From Alentia gelatinosa (Eukaryota; Annelida; Polychaeta; Phyllodocida; Polynoidae): a stretch of 64,000 nucleotides of DNA. Each line of letters starts with the position of its first letter. Positions within the stretch are counted from its first letter, which is position 1. Under the pieces are notes generated by a model. That model worked only from the letters and a program-made list of their open reading frames with translations. It did not search any database and was not told the DNA's origin. The stretch spans positions 4,084,623 to 4,148,622 of the forward strand of contig OX465592.1 of the NCBI GenBank assembly GCA_950022655.1, written 5' to 3'. Below are positions 41,718 to 53,700 of the stretch, piece after piece. The position numbers and the translations under genes were made by a program.

Positions 41718-44700
41718 GTAAGACACACTTATCACAGCGAGGATTTCAAATCGTCGCTGCGATGAAGTGGGATTCACACGATGGGATCCATTTACCTCAC
41801 AGAGCGTTTGTCTGAGACAAATCCTGCTGAGATTCTGTACCTTGTAAAGTGAGATTCACACGATGGGATCCATTTACCTCAGAGAGCGTTTGTCTGAGAC
41901 AAATCCTGCTGAGATTCTGTTCCTTGTAAACTGGGATTCACACGATGGGATCCATTTACCTCACAGAGCGTTTGTCTGAGACAAATCCTGCTGAGATTCT
42001 GTACCTTGTAATGTGGGATTCACACGATGGGATCCATGTACCTCACAGAGCGTTTGTCTGAGACAAATCCTGCTGAGATTCTGTACCTTGTAAAGTGGGA
42101 TTCACACGATGGGATCCATTTACCTCACATAGCGTTTGTCTGAGACAAATCCTGCTGAGATTCTGTACCTTGTAAAGTGAGATTCACACGATGGGATCCA
42201 TTTACCTCACAGAGCGTTTGTCTGAGATAAATCCTGCTGAGATTCTGTACCTTGTAAAGTGAGATTCACACGATGGGATCCATTTACCTCACAGAGCGTT
42301 TGTCTGAGATAAATCCTGCTGAGATTCTGTACCTTGTAAAGTGAGATTCACACGATGGGATCCATTTACCTCACAGAGCGTTTGTCTGAGACCAATCCTA
42401 CTGAGAATCGGTACTCGAACACGATCTCCTCGTCTGAATTTTATGGTTCCATTTTGCTGAGCCAAGTCTTTTTTTCTTGCAATTGTTGGTGACAATCACC
42501 TCTAACAAGGTACAGAATCTCATGAGATTTTGTCTTTAGACAGGTTTAAAATTTAGGCATTTTTGATGAGACAAATGTACTTCACACCTTCTCTCCCAGT
42601 CTGTGAGTCTCAGTGGTCCCAAATCAGACCTATTCACATGGGGAAGTACCCTGAGTCAGAGACTGTGTACCCTGTGTACCCTGTGTAAGGCTGTAGGGGT
42701 GAGACTATGTACCTGTTAAGTCTCCCCATGTGAATTGAATCTGACATGTTACCCTGAGACTGTAGAACACCCCAATCTGTGAAACTTTGTACCCAGCTGG
42801 TGCAATGGTGTAAAGTACACCAGTCTCAGGTCCATTTGTCCCACCGTCAACGACCGATAGAATCAAAAGGGTTTGAATTCGTTAGTGATGGTCATTGTGT
42901 TTGGAGGACAGTTCTATCAGTATGGACCTGTCAAATGCAGCAGAAACAAGGCATACACAGCGACCTCACCGATATTTAGATACCGACGTATAGTTTTTGA
43001 CCACCACTGTGTCTGAGTGTGTCAGAGTGTGTTTATGTGTGTGTGAGTGTGTTTATGTGTGTGTGAGTGTGTTTATGTGTGTAGGAGTGTGTGGGAGTGT
43101 GTGGGTGTGTTGGAGTGTGTTGGAGTGTGTGGGAGTGTGTAGGAGTGTGTCAGAGTGTGTTTATGTGTGTGGGAGCGTGTTTATGTGTGTGTGGGTGTGT
43201 TGGAGTGTGTGGGAGTGTGTGGGAGTGTGTGGGAGTGTGTGGGAGTGTGTGGGAGTGTGTGGGAGTGTGTGGGAGTGTGTGGGAGCGTGTTTATGTGTGT
43301 GTGGGTGTGTTGGAGTGTGTGGGAGTGTGTTGGAGTGTGTGGGAGTGTGTGGGAGTGTGTGGGAGTGTGTGGGAGTGTGTGGGAGTGTGTAGGAGTGTGT
43401 GGGAGTGTGTGGGAGTGTGTGGGAGTGTGTGGGAGTGTGTAGGAGTGTGTGGGAGTGTGTGGGAGTGTGTGGGAGTGTGTGGGAGTGTGTGTGAGTGTGT
43501 TGGAGTGTGTAGGAGTGTGTGGGAGTGTGTGGGAGTGTGTGGGAGTGTGTGGGAGTGTGTGGGAGTGTGTCGGAGTGTGTGGGAGTGTGTCGGAGTGTGT
43601 CGGAGTGTGTTGACATGTGTTGGAGTCTGCCGGAGTGTGTCGGAAATCACGTCGGAATGTAGGGTCCACTTCTACATCTAAACTCTGCTAAACGCATTGA
43701 TTTCGGCAGAAAAGTTTTTTATGTGTCGGAACTTGTCAGAAGGGTATCGTAGCATGTTGAGAGCACATATCGCAATAGTGTGAACCCGGCTTTAATCATT
43801 CAATGAATGCTACACTCGCTTGCGTCAATTGCCTATACATGTATGTGTGTATTTGTATTCATACCAGCCAAAGGATCTTGGTATTCTAGTGAAACGTGTT
43901 TACCATGTTAGTACGGTATCTCGTACAGCGTTTGTTTGGATATAAAATATTCCACAAGCTCGTAGAGTGAGTGGAATATTTTTATCCAAACAAGCAAGTG
44001 TGTTGGCCAACATCACTGGGCGCTTTTAAATGATTATCTTTGCGTTATTTATAATCATAAAATTATATTAAAATTTACAGTATGAATCTTTAGTCCGTAT
44101 GCTATCTATTTCTTTTTAATTTATATATTTCAGTGTTAAGTGCAACCAATCATTTTCAAAGTATGGTGGTATGTCGCCATACCAGCACAGTGTGGTGGTA
44201 CTTGTCAACTACCACTTCTCTAGTAGAAGCTGGTATTTAGAGTATCTCCTGGCATAGGTATATGATGTCCCCTTAAGCGTGGTGTCCCGCGTGGTGTCCC
44301 CTTAAGCGTGGTGGCCCCTTAAGCGTGGTGTCCCCTTAAGCGTGGTGGCCCCTTAAGCGTGGTGTCCCCTTAAGCAGGGTGTCCTGCAAGCGGGATTTTA
44401 CTATACCTAGCATCGGTCGGTTACTGGCACATAACAACTAAGAAATAAAATATAACATGTGATTCACCATACATCACTTCGATATACTTCGGTACTCAAG
44501 GGTATTGAAATAATATTTTCTTGTTTTTACAAGTACATTTGTACATATAACAACTTGACTACAATTCTAGCTGGCCTTTGAAACCTTTTCTTTTACTTGT
44601 ATCTCGAAAAGGTCTCTGTTTTTAAGTACCTTTGTAATCACAAGACAATGCAGCACTTTGGGTATCGGACTTTTCAGTGCATTAAGCATCGACACTTTGT

Positions 44701-47700
44701 GCATGTTATTGACCAAGGTAAATATTTACCTTCCATTAGTAGCTAACACTGTGGGCTATCGACGTACGTTTAGTTTGTCCTGGAGGAGGCACGACTCGAT
44801 ATGATTTCGTCACTTGTGAGGATAAAGATCTATTCAACAAGTATCAGGTATCACTAAACAAACTGAATACCCTGTAATCTGTAGTGTCAACCTTGTCACA
44901 TGAACACAGGTAATTTCACAAATTTGCTTTGAAATATCGTCTATACAAAGCTGTGCAGTTATATAGAACGTCCTGACCATGCTGTACAAGCTACAAACTC
45001 CGTTAGGATGCCTCGCCTGAGACAAAGTACCATTCCTCTGTCGCCGACAAAGGTACATCGATATTTTGCAGGAATTGGACTTAAATCCCAATACACATCT
45101 CCCGATTTCGGAACATTGATGTACCTTTGTCAACCTCTAGTGGTTTACAGAGCCGCCTGTCCATATATACATTGTTTGTTGTATTTATCATCCATCTTAT
45201 CCAATACACTAAACCCACGAATTGTCAAATTAAAGGTTATAATCACGAGCGACTATATTTTTTTGCTCTATAGACAAAGGGACTATTTTCCGAAATACCA
45301 TGGTTTTGATGCCATATATCACGGTTTCTAACAGTATCTAAATAATGAGAAGTAGTTTACTGAGTCCCCATACATTCTCAATGGAGACTTTGTATACCAT
45401 GGATAATAAACAATGGGTAGTGGTTTACTGAGTCCCCATACATTCTCAATGGGTACTTTGTATAGCATGGATAATAAACAATGGGTAGTGGTTTGCCTAG
45501 TCCCCATACATTCAAAATGGGGAATTTGTATACCATGGATAATACAGAATAGGTAGTGGTTTACTAAGTCCCCATACATTCTCAATGGGGACTTTGTATA
45601 CCATGGATAATACAGAATAGGTAGTGGTTTACTGAGTCCCCATACATTCACAATGGGGACTTTGTATACACTGGATAATAAAATAAACGTCAATATAATT
45701 CTCAGTTGCACAGGGGAAGAATGCCGAGCAGGAGCTGTACAACACACTGTTCAACGGCTACAACCCGGACATCAGGCCAATCCACAACACCTCCAATCCG
45801 ATCTACATCATGGCGGATTTCTTCCCCATTCAACTCAAGGAAATGGTACGTGAACTAAGCTGCGCATGCTCCGTGAATCTGTGACCCAGGAAGGACATTC
45901 AAGCCCTGCCCCCACCTACACGATGGTCTACGATAACCTCCCGATGGCTACGATTTGAAATGGCCAAATTGTAGCCTATCGGGAGGTCCCAGAATCGTAG
46001 ACCTCTGTCGTGATCCAATCTGTGAATCATACTAGATGACCACGATATCTTCCTGATAGGCTACGAAACCCTATGACAGGCTACGAAAAATCCTACATGT
46101 TGGATTTTGTTGGGACATCTACGATTGGCGTTTTCAATTGCAGCCTATCGCAGTCAATTGCAGAAACCTGTTCCACCTGTGAGGTTTATGTACCTCACAG
46201 GGTGTTTGTCTGAGACAAATCCTGCTGAGATTTATATACCTCAGAGGGTGTTTGTCTGAGACAAATCCTGCTGAGATTCTGTACAGAAACAATATTTCTC
46301 TTCTAAATTGTAGACATGTTTTTCCTCCTGTAATTGTTGGTGAGATTTACCCCTGAAAAGGGGACAGAATCTCATGAGATTTTGAACCCTGTGAGGTACA
46401 TGAATCCCACCATGTGAATTCCACTTTAAAAGGGACAGAATCTCATAAGATTTTGAACCCTGTGAGGTACATGAATCCCACCATGTGAATTCCACTTTAA
46501 ACATGTTTAAATCTTACTGAGGCATTTTTCTGGGACAAATGGACCCACTGCTGAGTCGCTGACTAAGTACCTAAAGTGGGATTCATGTACCCCAAAGGGT
46601 GTTTATCTGAAACAAATCTTGCTGAGATTCTGTACTTGAACGCAATTTCTTCGTGTTCAATTATGTAAGAAGTGTCATGAATTATTCGCTGCCATTTGAA
46701 ATATACAGGTGTGACCTTGTAAATTATTTTGTTGACTATTTTTTTTTCCAGAATGAAAGAGAGCAATCTATAAGCTTCTATGCCTTTCTTCTTATGGTGA
46801 GTATATTATTTTACCTATATACTTTTCATTGATGTAACAAATTCTCGGCTCTTAGGAGATCAGTTAGCAGGATGGTGTGTGACACCACACAGTGGAAATA
46901 TCAATTCTAAAGAAGCCCTTAGCTCTACTATACTCAAAGATATCTCGAGAATAGCTTTAGGAACCCAGCTTTGCTGATCATGCTAATTATTTGAGTTACC
47001 TAATGGGTTTTGTACTCTAGGGCACAGAGTGATTGCTAGTTCTGTCACCAACCACCAGGAAATTGTAAAATAGTGCCACTGTAGTATGGGGACAACCATT
47101 ATTATCTGCTGTCATAATCCATGGTTAATCATGAGACGAGGATAAAACCTTTTTTGTAGGAAACCCCCAAAAATAGTTTTGTGTTTGATAAGTCACTTAA
47201 ATAATTCATTTAAATGTGACAAGGCAATGTAGATGAATCCTAAAGACTGGGGCCTCCCCATAAGTCACAGCACATGTACTAATGAAGAAACCAACTTGTG
47301 TTGTTCAAAGTCGTTCTTCTCCACGAGTTTGATGTGGAGTGATAAGAACGAGGCGACAGCCGAGTGAATATCATGTAGCGTTTAAACGAGTTGGAGAATG
47401 ACTTCTTTGACCAAAACGAGTTGCTTTCTGTATTTATCTCACCCCCTGTACACACTAAAAGAATGGACAATGTACAGGATATAGATCATAAAGAATGGAC
47501 TGCAATACTCATAGGGGCATGGAGAACGAGTTCCCAATGTTAAGCCTATGGGACACAAATACAAGGGGTGAGATGAAGGCCGGTCACTGGGAGGTGGAGT
47601 ATTCAGGGCCGGTTCCACCAGCACACGGATTTGTGTTATTAGAGCCTGCCTGCACGCGCTAAATACATTATCTAGAGGCTAGAGTCAGAGTAAGGCCCGG

Positions 47701-50700
47701 CGTCCACCTACTACGATAGAATCGTAGACCTCCCGATATGGCACCAATACAAAATGTCAAAATCGGAGCCATATCGGGAAGGTGCAAAATCGTAGACATA
47801 TGTCTAGACATGCCAATCCACCATGCATCGTTAGGGGTTTTATCGGCGTCTAATCGGAGAAACCCCCGATATTAGGTAACCTTCCGACGCGATTTTGATT
47901 TTTTATCGGGAGGTGCATCGTAGGGCATATCGGTGCCATATCGTAGTAGGTGGACGCCAGGCCTTAGAGTGGTCACATTGAACTTTCAGTGTGCTTCCAG
48001 AAAACTATCCCTTTACTATCTGTGTGCTATTCACTGTGCTATTGAGAAGAGAGCAGGGTGCCAGTGTCTCAGGGTCTTAGAGGCGTGCCCAGCTGACCAT
48101 GACCAATCACTCAAGACTGAAGTACCTCATTGACCCACTGTTGCTTGATCTGTTTGGATCCTAGATAGGCTGTTGAAGAAATGGCAAGGTGACTGGGTGC
48201 AAGTGTGTTATAGAGAAGGATCCGTATACTCAATCTAACCCAAACCTTTCAATTGTTATTCATTTATAATCGCACTTCATTCATCAATGATGAATATACT
48301 ATTAGCTCCTAATATCTTGGTATGTCTTGTTAGATCTTACAGTATTGTGATATGTCTTACCTCCTTTGCCGTGACATGTTGCGCGTGATTATGTATGTAT
48401 TCTTTCACAACAATGTGTATATATTTTGGTGCTCCGACACCGCAATGCCTAACGATCTATTACCCGACATATCTGTAATTGTATTGATGCTTCATGGCAG
48501 AAATGCATGCGATTACACAAAACCTAGCAAGAATTAGCAAGTCAGTCAGATTGTGACAAATCTCACTATATCTTGTGTGTTGGTGGAAGAGCCCCTTTAT
48601 ATATCAGGTCTAAAGTTGTAATGGAATTATCATTAGGAGCAATTGTTTTATAGGAGATATAAACATAACATGATTATATGGAGTATATGGAGCGGGACTT
48701 CAAACTATGTCCACCAGATGTCACCCCGATTCAGACAGTATTGATTATAATATCTACAGTAAAACCCCTGGGACACCTCGCTTAAGGGATCACCCCGCTT
48801 AAGGGGTCAATTTGTTCGGACCAGAAATATTTTATTTTATCTTAACCCACGCTTAAGGGGCACTCTGCTTCAGGGGCCACCCCGCTTCAGGGGACATCTG
48901 CTTCAGGGGACACCCCACTTAAGGGGACACCCCGCTTAAGGATGCACCCTGCTTAAGGGGACACCCCGCTTAAGGATGCACCCTGCTTAAGGGGACACCC
49001 CGCTTAAGGATGCACCCTGCTTAAGAGGTAACCCCACTTCAGGGGACACCCCGCTTAAGGGGACACCTCGCTTAAGGGACACTTTGCTCAGAACGGAGGG
49101 TGTCCTCTTAAGTGGGGTTTTACTGTACTTTCATATGAAACTGAAACATTCCATTTGAAACTCTAAAACGTCTCACCACTCAGGCATGGACTGATGAGTT
49201 TCTCACGTGGGATCCTGCTAATCACTCATCCGTGCAGATGCTCATCGTCGACTCGAAGAAAGTCTGGGCTCCTTCCCTTGGACTCCTTAATAGGTAGGAT
49301 ATCTTGTGTGGTTCGAAATATTATTGTATTTATAGACAATAATCGATGGTTTTGTGGACAGGCAGCCGTAAACCACGAGAGGTTGACGAGTAGTAATGCA
49401 AGAGCGCTAGTGGTTTACAGAGCCGCCTGTCCATAAAATCATTGTTTAGTGCATTTATTATCCATCTTTTCGAATAAATTAAACCCAGTAATTGCCATAT
49501 TAAAGGGCATAACAATAGGGACTATTCCTTTGTCCATAGCAAAAGGGACTATTTTTTACCGTATACCATGGTTTTTAGGCTGTATACCACAGGTTAGAAT
49601 CCGTATACCACAGTTATGGTATCTGACAGGTTTTATACAATGGGTCGTTGTTTACTGAGTCCCCATATATTTCCGATGGGGGCTTTGTATATGATGGATT
49701 ATAATATAGCTCTGGCCGCCAGTGTAGGAATCTACATGCCAGAAGCGTGAACCCGATGTTTTGCGGTAGATCAAAACTCACCAAAATAAGACGACTTTGA
49801 AGCAAAAATCAAACTCGCTTGGGAGGGCGGAAGTTGTTTTCTGCTACACACCATGCACGATGTTCATAGCCGCGATTTCGTAAATAATATTCAAACTGTT
49901 GGAAAATTGTTTTCTTTGGTATTAATATTCTCATAATATTATTTATTAATTTCCTGTTTGATTTCTTTGTTCGAATTTTGGTTGTTTATTATTTATTTAC
50001 ATATTTCTCTCTTAACCAATAAGATCAAGCTAGCTTTCATAGTATGGTGGTACGGCGCCATACCAGCACAGTATGGTGGTACGGCTCAACTACCACTTGC
50101 ATGGCAGAGGTTGGTATTTGAAGTATTTTGAGGCATAGTTAAATAGAACGGAACGAGAGTTAGCCTGTTAGTTTTTATGCCACGACGGTCAGGTCGTGTA
50201 TTACTACACGAGGCGATAGCCGAGTGTAGTGAGTAGCAGACATGACCAGAGTGGCTTGAAAACTAGTCAGGCTAACTCGAGTTCGGTTCTGTATTTATCC
50301 TACCCCGTCTCTACACTTCAGGTGTGAATTCTATTTTTAGATTATTCTGTATCATGCTAGCAACATCTGAATGGGCATTTTGAGTGCAACCAGAACTTTT
50401 GTCGTAGTAGCTGACATCCTGGTCTCTGATTGGTCAATTTTTTTTATTACTCTAGTGGCATAAAAAACACTTTATGTCACAGCATGCCACATAAAATTTG
50501 CCTATGTTAAGTCTATGGCGGCTTTTATTTAGGGGTAGGATAAGTGTATAGTACATGTACGTGGGTTACAGAAAACAATTTCTTTTTGTTTCAGTGTAGA
50601 GAAGTACTTTGATGCATCCACAACTGAGGGCATACGCACCAGGGTGCAGTACGACGGCATTATCCAGCATCAGCTGGGGGGAGTGTTCACCGCCACATGT

Positions 50701-53700
50701 CAAATGAACACTCGAACGTTCCCCTTCGATAATCACGACTGCGAGCTGCAGTTCACCAGCACCAGTTTCGACTCGCGCCATGTCCAATTCGTACCAATGG
50801 TAAACTTACCTAGCTTTTAAAGGCATAACTTACCTAGCTTTTAAAGGCATAACTTACCTAGCTTTTAAAGGCATAACTTACCTAGCTTTTAAAGGCATAA
50901 CTTACCTAGCTTTTAAAGGCATATCATACGATTCATGGTGGCGCCACCTGGTGATTTTCAAATATTGTCAATTATCAGTCAAAACTGGTTCCTTCTGATT
51001 CATTCTAATTCTAAATGAATAAAGTTAACGTTTTGTCCAATTAATCCACTGTCAATAAGTAAAATATATCAAGTCAATTAAAATTTCAGCTATCTATGAA
51101 ATGATAACCTCTCATATTCAATGCTATATGTAAATAAGTTCTATCATATTTAACTATTATAATGTTATTATTACCATAAAAGAATTCAACATGTTATAAA
51201 CAATTTTATCTAGATGTAAGATACAGTAATTTGTAACATAAACGAAGAAGAAAAAATCCAAGAAATAAGAGAAGAACTACAAGGAATGAGAAGTGGACAT
51301 GAAAAACCAATCACGTTACCATAGTAACAAAACAAGTCATTGCTCATTCATTTTAGTACCTCATATATCAGTTATTTTAACTCAAGTACACCTGAATAAG
51401 GCCAGATAATGCCGAAACGTTGTGTCAATAATTCGATCTGTACCCACCACTAAGTATTATTAAAAACAACTGCTTTAAAATTATAAACTTATACTGGTGT
51501 TTGCTGGTTGTGTGAAATCTTCCCTTAGAAATATATTTTTAATTGACAGAGAAGCGGTCCCTTGCTCTTGGACTTCTATGGACAGAACGGTCAGTGGGAG
51601 CTCACCAACTCTTCCTGTGTTCCGAGTGCTCTCCATCCTATTGGCGCGGGATTAGATGTCTATTTCAGTATGCTCATTTTTAAATTCAACCTGGCCAGAA
51701 AGAATATGTTCCACCTCCTCAACATGATCGTGCCGTTGATCCTGGTAAGATATTTCAACATGTGAATCATTTCTTTAATCTCAGCTTTCCTACTGTTTTT
51801 TTTATTAAGCAATATTTTATTAATCTTTCCACATATCCATACAGCATACAATTTTCAGCTCTGTAAGATAACCTTCCTTGGATCTTCCACACCATATCTT
51901 CACCATTTTAACCTCATGGTCTCTTCTCATTGCTCCATTTTAAAAAAAAATTTGGAACAGATTTTTATATTCTTATTTAATCCGCCTAACTTATTCAGTC
52001 CCTAGCCTTTAATGAAGTTGCCACCCTTTTGTCTCTGTTTATCTAATACCTCTTGGTATAATATTCTCTCATACTTAAGCATAGCTTTCCTACTGTTAAC
52101 TTTTTTTTATTATATACCCATGCAGTATTTTTGGTAATTACTTACTGATGCTCCCTATGTAGTGTAAATTGTGTACTGAACCCTGTGCAGTACACTGTTA
52201 TACTGCACACGTTCAGGCATCAGCAGTGTGTGGGCTGACATGTCTTTTATGCCAAGATTTGATTAATTTGGGGTATTTAATGGATATATAACGACCCATC
52301 ATGCTTGTACATGCTACAAAGCTTTGCGAATAGATATTATTTACGGAACTCTGCCTGGAGCCTCGTTCAGTAAAAGGCAACAATTCCCCATAAATTATCT
52401 ACAACAGTTGCAATTACAACAACATGTGGCCCGAAACGTCGGTTCACTAATAAAACGCCAACTTGACTGTGTCTTGGTTGTACTGTCCAACTCCTTAATA
52501 GTTGTAAAATAAATATATATATATATATATATTTGTTGACTTCTCTTTATTTATTTATTTTTATTTCATTTTTTTTTTTATTAAGTACTGAGTGACATCT
52601 CACCATGGTGAGTTTTTCAGAGCACTCATCAATCAACGGTACAATATACAAGGTAAATATGTTGACATCAAGACATATACACAAAGTGGAAAAGTATGAT
52701 CATAATGTAATGAAATGGAGAACAGTATCTTTTTGGTCATTCATTCATTCATTCATTAAAAAAAAAAAAATCAATATCGTAGGTCTTGGGATTCAACACT
52801 TTGATAAGTTCTCAGTACATATATATTCGTTTAACTTGATTCGTGGGTATTTTTTGCAGACCATCATGCTCGTTCCAATGCTCTTCCTGCTGCCCGCCGA
52901 CTCGGGGGAGAAGTTGGGACTTGGAGTCACTGTGCTGCTGGCCTTGTCTGTCTTCCTGCTCTCACTCAGCGAGATGACGCCCGAGACCTCCAACTACGTC
53001 CCCATCATGAGTGAGCCAATCAAATCGCTTATATCATGAGTGAGCCAATCAAATCGCTTATATCATGAGTGAGCCAATCAAATCGCTTATATCATGAGTG
53101 AGCCAATCAAATCGCTTATATGTATCTGGTGATCACCAAAAGATTTAGTAACATATATACACAATAATAATTTTTTTTCTTTTTTTCTCTCGTATTTTTC
53201 GTCGTATATATATATATGTACACAATAATGTGGATATTTTTATCATTTTTTTCTGGACTCGAGTATACGTTGTTGGGAGTCACATTCTCCAAGAGAGATA
53301 AATTCAGAAACCTATTCAAGTTTGGGGTCAGAGTTTGAGCCCATCTCATCTGAATCGCTATGCAATTGACGCGTCTTCGCCTTGTGAATTACTACCGATT
53401 CAAACTCGATGGGATACGAGCTCTGATCCTAAACTTTCATGAGTTTCCTCTATAGTATAAGGTATGAGTATAAGTATATAGTATAAGAATAGTATATACT
53501 ATATATAGTATTTCCTATATGGGACAGAGTGATTGCTAGTTCCGCCATCATCCACCAGGAAATTGTAAGATAGCACCACTGTAGTCAGGGGATAACCACG
53601 ATTTTCTGCAGTCTTAATCTATAGATCTATAATCGTGAGACGAGGCTAAAACCCTTTTATGGCAAACCCCAAAAAAGTCTTAATGAAATCCATTGATAAC

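Noticed and set aside
41766..42415. CRISPR-like regularly spaced repeats
   Set aside because: Units are contiguous tandem copies with no unique spacers, and the genome is eukaryotic. The same holds for the 30.8, 28.9 and 1.98 kb arrays.
43000..43681. Six overlapping open frames rich in Cys/Val/Gly or Thr/His/Ser
   Set aside because: Simple 10-bp minisatellite read in all frames; no start context, splice sites or family.
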